NCBI GenBank assembly: GCA_964411985.1 | Contig: CAYPNF010000019.1 | Coordinates: forward strand, 62,001-126,000 | Source of the DNA: CAYPNF01 sp964411985 | Lineage (GTDB): Bacteria > Verrucomicrobiota > Verrucomicrobiia > Limisphaerales > J093 | Length of the DNA stretch: 64,000 bases | Direction of reading: 5' to 3' | In this document: piece after piece, positions 9,124 to 16,979 of the stretch | Layout: every line of letters begins with the position of its first letter | Position numbering within the stretch: the first letter of the stretch is position 1 | Made by a program: the position numbers and the translations under genes | Notes under the pieces: model-generated | Told to the model about the DNA's origin: nothing | What the model saw: the letters and a program-made list of their open reading frames with translations, nothing else | The model's database searches: none

Positions 9124-10497
9124 TCACAACTTCCAAGGGGTTCGCATGGGACGATCCAACAACCGCGTGGCTTCCGAATCGTTGAGAAAAGCCTCCTTGA
9201 CGGGATCCCAACGTAGCTTGCGCCGCAGCTTGATGGCAATCTGGGCCAAGTCGCAGATTGTGTCCGAGCGAACCGCCGTTTCCACTGGGCACACGGTTTT
9301 TGAGCGACCCTTGATCGCATCCACGAAATTGGCGTGGTGGTTGTCGCTCTTGAACAGCCTGGGATCATTCGGTCCGAGTTGTGTCTTGAGAAGGTCTTTG
9401 GAACTCGCGTCCATCCCCCCGCGGTCCACATGGAGCCAGCCTTCCGTGCCTAGGAACAGGATTCCATGCCCGTGCCCTCCTTGCTGAAGGGGGTGTTTCT
9501 TGCTGGACTCGTCGTCCATATGCACCAAGGTGACGCCGTTGGCGAAGCGGTTTTCCACCTGCCAGGTGAGGGCGCAGTCAGCCATTCCCTCGGTGGGAAA
9601 CGTTCCTTGCCCTTCCACTTCCGTGGGCCCGGTCTGTTCCGTGCCATTGCCCCACTGCGCTATATCCACATGATGGATGCCCCAGTTGCCGATGAAGCCG
9701 ATGCAGTAATCGGAGATGTGGTACCACGAGCTGTAGTTGCGGGTCCAGGACTCGCCCGGTCGGTTGGTATAGGGACGGCTGCGCTCGAAACTATACGGAG
9801 CGAATTTGGCCGGACCGAGCCACATCTCGTAATCCAACTCCTTGGGGACAGGCTCCGCTGGCTGGTTGGGGACGGGCACACTGCCGGGTACGCCGACGAG
9901 GATAGTCTTAAGCTGGCCGATTTTGCCACCGCGCACCAGCTCGCACACGTACCGGAAGTTCCCTCCGGAGCGCTGCTGTGTGCCGAACTGAAAGACCACC
10001 TTGTGATCTTGTACGGCTTTCCGCACGGCCTGGGCGGCTCGGAAGCTCCAACCCATCGGTTTCTCGTAATACATGTGTTTCCCGTGGCGGGCTGCTTCCA
10101 CCGCGATCAGCGGGTGCCAGTGGTCCGGGGCGGTGATCTGGATCGCGTCGAGCCCTGGATAGCGGATCAGTTCGCGGAAATCCTGGTACGCCACACAATC
10201 CTGGTTGCTGTAGAAGGCGTCCACGGCCTTCTTCCCAGCGGCTCGTTGGGCCTCGTGTACGTCGCAGACAGAGGCGACTCGAACCTCAGGATGGCCCAGG
10301 AAGGTTTTCATGTTGCCCGTGCCTTGGATTCCCAAACCGATGCATCCGAGGTTGATCCGGTTGGAGGGGGCCGTTTGACCTTCCCTACCGATCACCGAGC
10401 AGGGGACAAGGCTGGCAAAGCAGCCTGCGCTGGCGACGAGGCTGGTGCGACGCAGGAAGAGACGACGAGTGAGATTTGAGACCTTGGCTTGGTTCAT
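9124..10497 (-). CDS. Tat-exported Gfo/Idh/MocA family oxidoreductase
   Basis: The start chosen is ATG at 10497 (MNQAKVSNLTRRLFLRRTSL), which puts a twin-arginine signal at the N-terminus and gives 457 residues; an upstream in-frame start would add 28 residues without signal character. After the signal comes a Rossmann fold (INLGCIGLGIQGTGNM), VCDVHE, the QITAPDHWHPL stretch and the E-K-P motif (YYEKPMGW) that closes the NAD(P) site, with the catalytic-domain GGNFRYVCELV and GNWGIHHVDIAQW motifs. Family members oxidise or reduce sugars and inositols with tightly held NAD(P); Tat export implies folding with cofactor before transport. Substrate unknown. It is followed 11 bases later by the isomerase/ceramidase fusion, so the two are probably co-transcribed. 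Confidence 0.9.
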   Translation of the reverse strand: MNQAKVSNLTRRLFLRRTSLVASAGCFASLVPCSVIGREGQTAPSNRINLGCIGLGIQGTGNMKTFLGHPEVRVASVCDVHEAQRAAGKKAVDAFYSNQDCVAYQDFRELIRYPGLDAIQITAPDHWHPLIAVEAARHGKHMYYEKPMGWSFRAAQAVRKAVQDHKVVFQFGTQQRSGGNFRYVCELVRGGKIGQLKTILVGVPGSVPVPNQPAEPVPKELDYEMWLGPAKFAPYSFERSRPYTNRPGESWTRNYSSWYHISDYCIGFIGNWGIHHVDIAQWGNGTEQTGPTEVEGQGTFPTEGMADCALTWQVENRFANGVTLVHMDDESSKKHPLQQGGHGHGILFLGTEGWLHVDRGGMDASSKDLLKTQLGPNDPRLFKSDNHHANFVDAIKGRSKTVCPVETAVRSDTICDLAQIAIKLRRKLRWDPVKEAFLNDSEATRLLDRPMRTPWKL

Positions 10498-10640
10498 GAT
10501 TGAGGATAGTGGATGGAAACAAGTGGCTCTATGGACGTCAACCGAAAACGCCCGCCGGAGGGTCGGCAAGGCGCTTGCCACGCCTTTGTTCGGGAGACCA
10601 AGGACGGCCTCAATTCGCTGGAGGCTTTGAGGGAGAGGGC

Positions 10641-11093
10641 CTACGGATCTCCCGGGGCCACGGCTTCCGCTTGGAACTCGATTTCCCCTCGAGCTCTTCC
10701 TGCTTCAACGTGGAGTAGGTAAGATTCACCCGGCTGTAGCCGGGCCGGGCGTGAATTCGTGAGGGCAGGGGACAGCCCAGGTATCCTTTGGCCATACTGA
10801 AACCCCTTTACGGGTGGCGCATTGGTGCGGGCGACGAGATGCCAGATCTTGGGCGCGTTTTTGTTGGTCTGTGCCGCCCGCTGCGAGATCACCCATACCT
10901 TGCTGAGGGCATACTTGCCGTCCAGCGAGAAGGCTACTGGGTATACGTCTCCTCCCCGGTTGGGGTTCCTCACTGGGCGATTCGACTTGATGATTTGAAT
11001 AACTGGAGGGCTAACCCAGTCTGTGCCATAGTAGACCCAAAGACCAGCAAGCGTGATCACGAGGGCCAGTGTGGCCAGCGATTTTTTGTTCAT
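10641..11093 (-). CDS. Small membrane-anchored or exported hypothetical protein
   Basis: A 150-residue protein with a hydrophobic N-terminus at about residues 6-23 (LATLALVITLAGLWVYYG), either an uncleaved anchor or a signal peptide, followed by a hydrophilic domain rich in Pro, Asn and Arg (NRPVRNPNRGGDVYPVAFSLDGKYALSKVWV). The VAFSLDGKYALSKVWV stretch has a propeller-blade look, but there is only one. No family recognised. It lies 143 bases upstream of the oxidoreductase on the same strand and could lead that operon. The ATG at 11093 is the only sensible start, and it is divergent from the pseudopilin gene, sharing a 124-base promoter region. Confidence 0.6.
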   Translation of the reverse strand: MNKKSLATLALVITLAGLWVYYGTDWVSPPVIQIIKSNRPVRNPNRGGDVYPVAFSLDGKYALSKVWVISQRAAQTNKNAPKIWHLVARTNAPPVKGFQYGQRIPGLSPALTNSRPARLQPGESYLLHVEAGRARGEIEFQAEAVAPGDP

Positions 11094-11217
11094 GGCTGTT
11101 GTGTTTCAATAGACGACTGGCAGAGTGCATTATTCGAATGCCTCTGGAACCTGCTTCCAGCTTGGGTCCCACTTTTGGCGGGCTCAGGTGGGGCGGTAGG
11201 CGGGCTGCGCGGCGAGA

Positions 11218-11973
11218 ATGAGTATGAAACGATCGAAGTGCTATCGGAGGTTTTTCCCTCTTGGAAGTTCAGGCTCGGCGTTCACCTTGATGGAATTATT
11301 GGTTGTCATTGCGATTATCGCCATCCTGGCGGGGATGCTACTGCCAGCTTTAGGGAGGGCAAAAGAAGCGGCTCGGAGGATATCTTGCGTGAACAACCTT
11401 CGCCAGCTCGGGCTATCGGCCGTGCAGTATGCCGACGAAAGCAATGGGTTTGGCCCCGAGCGAAGCGTCACTCAGAGATGGCCTGAGCGCTTGAGGCCCG
11501 TCTACCATGATCCGCATATCCTGCGCTGCTCTGCGGATCGGCCGAACGCCCCGCGAACCGGCGATTCGAATACAAATGGACTGTTGGGGGATGCCTCCCC
11601 CAGAAGCTATATTATCAACGGCTGGAACGATTTCTTCAAAGAGGAGATGGGTGCTGACTTCAGCATGGCGGCCATTCTTGGGAAGTCCTTGCGCGAGACT
11701 TCCATTCCCCAACCGTCTGATACCGTGGTTTTTGGAGAGAAGGATCCAGATTCAGGCCACTACTACATGGACTTTCTGGAAGGCAACGGGAATGACATTA
11801 CCGAAGTGGACCAGGCCAAACACTCCTCTGCAGTGAAGAAGTCGCGTAGCGGTGGTTCCAATTTGGCGTTTGCAGATGGCAGCACCCGGTTCTTGCGGTT
11901 TGGCGACGCCTTTCGCCCGGTGAACCGGTGGGCCATTACTGACCGATGGCGAACCAATGCCTTGAGCTTCTAG
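11218..11973 (+). CDS. Prepilin-type N-terminal methylation-domain protein (pseudopilin-like, FADG box)
   Basis: A 251-residue protein. After a basic leader comes SAFTLMELLVVIAIIAILAG at about residues 20-40, a class III prepilin leader-peptide site with the conserved Glu at +5, then LLPALGRAKEAARRISCVNNLRQLGLSAVQYADE. The C-terminal NLAFADGSTRFLRFG is the box typical of the large DUF1559/H-X9-DG families of Planctomycetota and Verrucomicrobiota. The protein should be processed by a prepilin peptidase and may belong to a type II secretion-like pseudopilus, though these families occur in large numbers per genome and their role is not settled. It has Met in the usual Ile position before the Glu (LMELL). 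Its stop codon is directly followed by the ATG of the nitroreductase gene, so the two are translationally coupled. Confidence 0.88.
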   Translation: MSMKRSKCYRRFFPLGSSGSAFTLMELLVVIAIIAILAGMLLPALGRAKEAARRISCVNNLRQLGLSAVQYADESNGFGPERSVTQRWPERLRPVYHDPHILRCSADRPNAPRTGDSNTNGLLGDASPRSYIINGWNDFFKEEMGADFSMAAILGKSLRETSIPQPSDTVVFGEKDPDSGHYYMDFLEGNGNDITEVDQAKHSSAVKKSRSGGSNLAFADGSTRFLRFGDAFRPVNRWAITDRWRTNALSF

Positions 11974-13020
11974 ATGAATCCCCACCTACAACCCTGGAAC
12001 GTGGCGGCGGAAGATTTCCCGTCGGACGGCTTTACTGCGGACCAGTTGGAGTTTCTCTTGGGTTACGCGATTCTGGCTCCTTCCGTCCACAACACCCAAC
12101 CTTGGCTATTCCAGGTGCACTCGATGCATGCTGATCTCTATGCTGATGCTCACCGATTGCTTGGGGTGGTGGATCCTGCCGGGAGGGAGTTGACGATCAG
12201 TTGTGGTGCGGCTCTTTACAACCTACGCATCGCGGCCGAGTACTTTGGGCATGAGTACCGGGTGGAGTTACTCCCGAGCATCGAGAAACCCAATCTCCTG
12301 GCTCGTTTCCACCTTGGACTGACTTGTCAGACAAGCAGCGAGGATGTCCTGCTATTTCATGCTATCCAGGAACGGCGAACTAGCCGGTCCGCCTTTCGTC
12401 CAGATCCTTTGCCCCCCGCACTTTTGGAGATGCTCGAGGGGGATGCCCGAAGCGAAGGCATCTGGCTGCACTTGGAAACCCGTGATGAATTTCGGGCCGC
12501 GCTGGCCGATTTAGTGGCTGAGGCGGATCGCATCCAGTGGGCGGATAAGGCTTTCCGCAATGAGCTTACCCTGTGGCTGCGAACCAGGTTGGACCAACAC
12601 CGGGATGGAATCCCGGTACATGACCTCGGGATGAAGGACTGGATGTCCTTTGCGGCTTCGACGCTGATTCGGCGGTTCAACCTGGGCTCGGGAGAGGCGG
12701 CGAGGGACCATGAGATTGCGCTTCATTCACCGGTCATGGCTGTGTTGGGAACCCAGACGGATGGCCCCGAAGACTGGCTGCGCACCGGACAGGCTCTTCA
12801 GAAAATCTTGCTGCGTGCCCAATCGGAGGGCGTTTCGGGCTCATTTCTGAACCAGCCCCTCGAAGTGCCTGATCTGCGCAACCGAGTCGCTGAGACGATT
12901 GGCAGGGAGGAACCCCCTCAGCTCCTTCTCAGGCTGGGTTACGGCCCCTCGGTTCCCCCCACGCCCCGGCGGTCAGTCAGAGATACCTTGCTCCACCATG
13001 ATGGTGGCCACGCGAGATAG
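11974..13020 (+). CDS. Acg-family FMN-binding nitroreductase-like oxidoreductase
   Basis: A cytoplasmic-looking 348-residue protein with no signal. The N-terminal LGYAILAPSVHNTQPWLFQV is the signature of the Acg/nitroreductase fold, where the S-x-x-N-x-Q-P-W stretch contacts the FMN phosphate. The later RRTSRSAFRPDPLPPALLEML is the typical second FMN-contact region. Length matches the Acg family (about 330 residues) rather than single-domain nitroreductases. In Mycobacterium, Acg is a dormancy-linked protein thought to sequester flavin; whether this one has enzymatic activity is unknown. It begins immediately after the stop of the pseudopilin gene (TAG then ATG), an unusual partnership. The next gene, a GTG-started Rrf2 regulator, follows after 281 bases. 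Confidence 0.85.
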   Translation: MNPHLQPWNVAAEDFPSDGFTADQLEFLLGYAILAPSVHNTQPWLFQVHSMHADLYADAHRLLGVVDPAGRELTISCGAALYNLRIAAEYFGHEYRVELLPSIEKPNLLARFHLGLTCQTSSEDVLLFHAIQERRTSRSAFRPDPLPPALLEMLEGDARSEGIWLHLETRDEFRAALADLVAEADRIQWADKAFRNELTLWLRTRLDQHRDGIPVHDLGMKDWMSFAASTLIRRFNLGSGEAARDHEIALHSPVMAVLGTQTDGPEDWLRTGQALQKILLRAQSEGVSGSFLNQPLEVPDLRNRVAETIGREEPPQLLLRLGYGPSVPPTPRRSVRDTLLHHDGGHAR

Positions 13021-13188
13021 GCTCAGGCGGTTACTATCAATCGGGTCTTCACCCGGGGTTGGGCAGAATCCCAGACATAACCGTGGGGTTGCGTAACTTC
13101 AGCAGAAGCAGAGCTCAGCCCAACATGCGTACGATTGTCATAACGGTGAGGATCTGGAGGCCTTGCTCTTGAGAGTTTACAGTCCGTG

Positions 13189-13218
13189 TTGTAAGTAATT
13201 GATGAGTAATTATATAAA
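13189..13218 (+). promoter_or_regulatory. Candidate promoter with an 11-base-spaced direct repeat upstream of the Rrf2 gene
   Basis: An AT-rich island holds TTGTAA at 13189-13194 and TATAAA at 13213-13218 with an 18-base spacer. Inside that spacer AGTAATT occurs at 13194-13200 and again at 13205-13211, one helical turn apart. A repressor dimer bound there would cover the promoter, which fits autoregulation by the Rrf2 protein encoded downstream. Predicted by eye only. Confidence 0.35.
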
Positions 13219-13301
13219 TACGGGAAAGGCTGCCTAAGATAAGCAAACAAATCGTGTTACTTCTTGTTGCGAAAGGGAGTCTTTGGGCCTAGGTTCAATT
13301 T

Positions 13302-13721
13302 GTGAAACTTTCCGTCAAGAGCGACTATGCTGCCCGGGCGATTCTAAGCCTCTCCAAGGCGTATCCTTCGGGCGAGACGCGCAAAGTCGATGAACTAGCG
13401 GGTGAACAGGGAATCCCTGCCAACTACCTGGTGCAGATCCTGATCGAGCTCAAAGCCAAGCATCTGGTGAAGAGCCAGCGTGGCAAAGAGGGGGGCTACC
13501 TATTGGCGCGGCCGCCCGCTGAGATTACGTTTGGGGAGTTGCTTCGCGGCATCCACGGGCAGGTGTTTGACTCCCCCGCGACGGGAGATGGACAGTGCCC
13601 ACCGGAACTGAGGGCAGCATGGGGTAAGCTTCGAGATAGCGTCGAGGCGACTGCCGATGCCATCACGTTTCAGGATCTGATCGACCAAGGAAGCGACCGG
13701 GCCAAGATGTACTACATCTGA
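13302..13721 (+). CDS. Rrf2-family transcriptional regulator without an iron-sulfur cluster
   Basis: A 139-residue winged-helix regulator starting at GTG (VKLSVKSDYAARAILSLSKA). The N-terminal half has the family helix-turn-helix and wing: VDELAGEQGIPANYLVQILIELKAKHLVKSQRGKEGGYLLARPPAEITFGELLRGI. IscR, NsrR and RsrR hold a [2Fe-2S] or [4Fe-4S] cluster through three Cys in the linker; here only one Cys is present (GQCPPEL, about residue 106), so a cluster is unlikely and the protein is closer to CymR-type members that sense through a partner or small molecule. It is a single gene between the nitroreductase and the convergent RNase gene, ending in a strong terminator. Direct repeats in its own promoter suggest self-repression. 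Target genes unknown. Confidence 0.88.
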   Translation: MKLSVKSDYAARAILSLSKAYPSGETRKVDELAGEQGIPANYLVQILIELKAKHLVKSQRGKEGGYLLARPPAEITFGELLRGIHGQVFDSPATGDGQCPPELRAAWGKLRDSVEATADAITFQDLIDQGSDRAKMYYI

Positions 13722-13726
13722 AAAGA

Positions 13727-13760
13727 AAAACCCCACCGAGAAGTCGGCGGGGTTTTCGAG
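13727..13760. terminator. Bidirectional rho-independent terminator between Rrf2 and RNase genes
   Basis: CCCCACCGA at 13731-13739, loop GAAG, then TCGGCGGGG at 13744-13752, pairing with one A-C mismatch, followed by TTTTC on the plus strand. Read on the minus strand the same hairpin is followed by a run of T with one C. It sits 5 bases after the Rrf2 stop and can end both convergent transcripts. Confidence 0.82.
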
Positions 13761-13775
13761 AGCTGAAGGGTTGGC

Positions 13776-15764
13776 CTAGTCGCCGCCCACGCTTGCCAGT
13801 TCTTCGTTTGTCACGCCGTTGATGATCTTGAACTGCTCGGCATGGAACTCTGGGTCTGCTCGGAAAGAGAGTTTCCCAAAGTACTTTTTCTCCATCTCGA
13901 TGATCAGCTTTTCATCTTCGTTTCGCAAACGTTCGAGCACCGTCGAGTTGACCACGATCTTTAGCTGAAAATCGGATTCATCGCGGTGACGTTTCTTGAG
14001 GATCTCTCCGAGTTTTCGCTGAATCTCCACACTCATCGTCAGCGAGCTCTTCACTTTACCCCGTCCCGTGCAATAAGGGCAGTCCTCGTAAACGGAGGAG
14101 CGTACGCTTTCGGTGTGCCGTTGGCGGGTCATTTCCATGAGCCCAAGCTGGGAGATCGGCAGGATGTGGGTCTTGGCCTTGTCCCGCTTCAGGCCCTCCT
14201 TCACTCGCTGGTAAACCGACTGGCGGTCGCGGTGTGACTTCATGTCAATAAAGTCGAGCACGATCAGTCCGCCCATGTTGCGAAGTCGCAGCTGTCGACA
14301 AATCTCCTCGGCGGCTTCGAGATTGACCTTGAGGATGGTGGATTCAGGGTCCTTGCCACTCTTGTGGCGACCGGTGTTGACGTCGATGGCTACGAGGGCT
14401 TCCGTCTCGTCGATGACCAGGTAACCACCGCTCTTGAGATGCACCTGACGGGAGAACGTGGCCTCCAGTTGGCGCGAGATGTTAAAACGGTCGAATACAG
14501 GCTGGGGCTCAGCGTAGAGCTTGATCTTGCCTGCGGACCTCCGGGATATCCTGCCGATCATCTCTTGGATTCGGTCATACTGCCCGCTATTGTCGATGAC
14601 AATGCGTTCAACGTCCTGGGTCAGGAAATCCCGCACGGTTCGTTCGATCAAGTCGGGCTCCTGGAAGACGCAGGACGGGCAGGCGGGCGCGTTGATGCGT
14701 TCCTGAATCGCTTTCCATTCCTCGAGCAGGATGGCGAGGTCACGAACGAAGTAGCGGGCTTGCTGATCCTCCCCTGCAGTCCGGATGATGACGCCCATGC
14801 CGTCGGGGATCGTGAGGTTGCGCAGGATCCGCTTGAGCCTCTGGCGCTCCTCGTGGTTCTCGATTTTACGTGAAACGCCGCACTGGTCGGAATTGGGCAA
14901 CAACACCAGGAACCTTCCTGGAATCGCAAGGTTGGTGGTGACTCGCGGCCCTTTCGTTCCAATGGGGCCTTTGCTCACCTGCACGATGATTTCAGATCCG
15001 GGGGGGTAGAGCCGCGGGATGTCCTTCTGGGTGATTCGGGGTTTTTCCTTGGTCCGTTTGGTCTCCCGTTCCACGATCTCCACGCCGCTATCGAACCCGG
15101 CAGGGACAATGTCCCAGTAGTGAAGGAAGGCGTTCTTGTCAAAGCCAATGTCCACAAAGGCGGCTTTGAGACCATCCTCGAGGTTGCGCACTTTGCCCTT
15201 GTAGATGCTGCCAACCATCCGTTCGTCGGAAGAGCGTTCAATAGTGAACTCTTCCAGGCGGCCTTCCTCCAGCACCGCGACCCGGGTTTCCAGGGACTCG
15301 GCATTGATGATGATCTCTTTGTGGCTCTTCTTGGGGGGACGCATCAGACGCTGGACTCGCCGAATCACCTTCTGAGCGGCGGCCTTGATGGTGCCGACGA
15401 ACCCTTGGGGTTTCTCGACCACTTCCACAGGTTTAAACTCCTCAGCCTCTTCCTCTACATGTTCCGGTGTGTCGAGGTGGGGTTCGCGATACTCGCGGCG
15501 GCGGCCGCCCGCCTGCGCAGACGGTGCTGGGGGAGTTGAAGGGGCATCCTCCGGAAGGCCGGCTGCCCGGTTTTCGGATCGCTGGATCTCCCTTTCGTGC
15601 CGGGCTGAGTCGAAGACAGCGTCATCCGTGATCTTTTCTCCGATGGCCTCCGCTCGCGCCTCGGATGCGGCCCGCTCAGGGCGGAAGGACATTCCCTTGT
15701 TTCCGCCGGCAGGGCGGAACCTCTGGCCGCTTCTGCGGCGTCGTGAGAAGTTACGTTCACTCAT
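13776..15764 (-). CDS. rng: Ribonuclease E/G family endoribonuclease
   Basis: The start chosen is ATG at 15764 (662 residues); a TTG two codons upstream is possible. Residues 1-145 are a basic, disordered extension (RNFSRRRRSGQRFRP, many Arg and Pro). The catalytic core follows: an S1 RNA-binding domain (GSIYKGKVRNLEDGLKAAFV), the RNase H-like and DNase I-like regions, the metal ligands D461 (AIDVNTG) and D504 (VLDFIDMK), and the zinc link C562-P-Y-C565. The spacings 461-504-562 equal those of E. coli RNase E residues 303-346-404, so the enzyme should be active. It cleaves single-stranded AU-rich RNA in mRNA decay and rRNA maturation. The long N-terminal extension, with no long C-terminal tail, differs from E. 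coli RNase E. It is the last gene of the rod-shape operon, 13 bases after rodA. Confidence 0.95.
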   Translation of the reverse strand: MSERNFSRRRRSGQRFRPAGGNKGMSFRPERAASEARAEAIGEKITDDAVFDSARHEREIQRSENRAAGLPEDAPSTPPAPSAQAGGRRREYREPHLDTPEHVEEEAEEFKPVEVVEKPQGFVGTIKAAAQKVIRRVQRLMRPPKKSHKEIIINAESLETRVAVLEEGRLEEFTIERSSDERMVGSIYKGKVRNLEDGLKAAFVDIGFDKNAFLHYWDIVPAGFDSGVEIVERETKRTKEKPRITQKDIPRLYPPGSEIIVQVSKGPIGTKGPRVTTNLAIPGRFLVLLPNSDQCGVSRKIENHEERQRLKRILRNLTIPDGMGVIIRTAGEDQQARYFVRDLAILLEEWKAIQERINAPACPSCVFQEPDLIERTVRDFLTQDVERIVIDNSGQYDRIQEMIGRISRRSAGKIKLYAEPQPVFDRFNISRQLEATFSRQVHLKSGGYLVIDETEALVAIDVNTGRHKSGKDPESTILKVNLEAAEEICRQLRLRNMGGLIVLDFIDMKSHRDRQSVYQRVKEGLKRDKAKTHILPISQLGLMEMTRQRHTESVRSSVYEDCPYCTGRGKVKSSLTMSVEIQRKLGEILKKRHRDESDFQLKIVVNSTVLERLRNEDEKLIIEMEKKYFGKLSFRADPEFHAEQFKIINGVTNEELASVGGD

Positions 15765-15777
15765 AGACAAACTAATG

Positions 15778-16974
15778 TTAGGTCCGTCGGTATAGATAGA
15801 CGTTTTGGAGTAGGCCTGCCGCGATCAACGAGCAGAGCACCGAGGTGCCGCCATAACTGAGGAGCGGCAACGGGATGCCCGTGACAGGCACGATTCGGAT
15901 ATTCATTCCGATGTTGATGAAGACATGGCAGAAGAACTGGGTAACAATGCCCACTGCCAAGAGTCTGCCGAGGCGGTCGCGCGCCTGGCCGGCGATTCGT
16001 AAGCCGCTGAAGAGGACCACTGTGTACAGTGAGACCACCATCAGGCTGCCCACAAATCCACTTTCTTCGGCAATGACCGAGAAAATGAAATCGTTGTGAG
16101 CCACCGGGCGCGGCAGGTAGCCCAGGGCGTTTTGCGTGCCCTGACGCCACCCCTTTCCGGTCAGTCCGCCGGAACCGACCGAGATCAGCGCTTGCTCCAC
16201 GTTGTGAGACGCGTTGCGGTACTCTTGCAGAGCACGCTGACGCTCCGCCTCGGACGCTCCAGACGGAACGGAGTTGATGCCGAAGTAGACCAGGAGCCGC
16301 TTTCGCTGATAAGGCTCCAATTTGATTTGCCAACCCGGCGGAGCGAACAAGATGTCCACCAGGATGAGCACGACCAAAAGTCCCACACCTCCGACAAATT
16401 GGGAAAGGTATCTCGGCGGGACTCCCGCCACAAACATCATTACGAGGGCGATCGGAGGGAAGACCAAGGCGGACCCGATATCTGGTTCTTTCAGGATCAG
16501 GAGGAAGGGGAGGAGGGCCATTCCCAACGCCCGGACGAAGAGGCCCATCTGCTTCAGTTCCGCCTCGGGACGGCTGAGATAGTTGGCCATCATCAGGATG
16601 AAAGCGAGTTTGGCGAATTCGGACGGCTGAAACTGGAACGGACCCAAGTCGATCCACCTTCGTGCGCCCCAACCGTGGGAAGTGCCCACCACGAAGACCG
16701 CAACGAGGAGGAGCACCGAGAACCAGTATCCCACCATGGACCAACGTGCCAAGCGCCGGTAATCCACCAGACAGCTCGCCACCGCCAACAGAATCCCCAG
16801 AACATACCATATGATCTGCTTGAAGTGATCCTGCCGGAACCATGGCAAACTGGCTGCCGCCTCCTTCGCCAAAGTGGCGCTGGCGATGAACAACGTTCCC
16901 ATCACCATCAAGCCCAGGATGGCCACCAGCAGGGGCCAATCCACCCCAGAATCGGTTTTGATTTTGGCTTGCAT
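15778..16974 (-). CDS. rodA: Rod-shape SEDS peptidoglycan glycosyltransferase RodA
   Basis: The start is ATG at 16974 (MQAKIKTDSGVDWPLLVAIL), 5 bases after the PBP2 stop; the reading frame is open for 91 more codons upstream, but those lie inside the PBP2 gene and read as Arg- and Gly-rich noise. The 398-residue protein has about ten membrane segments and the SEDS signatures HNDFIFSVIAEESGFVGS and GIPLPLLSYGGTS. RodA polymerises lipid II into glycan strands, working with the transpeptidase PBP2 encoded just upstream, guided by MreBCD in the inner membrane. One long periplasmic loop (DILFAPPGWQIKLEPYQRKR to LTGKGWRQGTQ) is present as in other RodA proteins. The operon context separates it from the division homologue FtsW. 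Confidence 0.95.
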   Translation of the reverse strand: MQAKIKTDSGVDWPLLVAILGLMVMGTLFIASATLAKEAAASLPWFRQDHFKQIIWYVLGILLAVASCLVDYRRLARWSMVGYWFSVLLLVAVFVVGTSHGWGARRWIDLGPFQFQPSEFAKLAFILMMANYLSRPEAELKQMGLFVRALGMALLPFLLILKEPDIGSALVFPPIALVMMFVAGVPPRYLSQFVGGVGLLVVLILVDILFAPPGWQIKLEPYQRKRLLVYFGINSVPSGASEAERQRALQEYRNASHNVEQALISVGSGGLTGKGWRQGTQNALGYLPRPVAHNDFIFSVIAEESGFVGSLMVVSLYTVVLFSGLRIAGQARDRLGRLLAVGIVTQFFCHVFINIGMNIRIVPVTGIPLPLLSYGGTSVLCSLIAAGLLQNVYLYRRT

Positions 16975-16979
16975 GCGGT

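Noticed and set aside
9466..10479. A 337-codon plus-strand frame
   Set aside because: Antisense to the Tat-exported oxidoreductase, whose Rossmann and E-K-P motifs establish the real coding strand.
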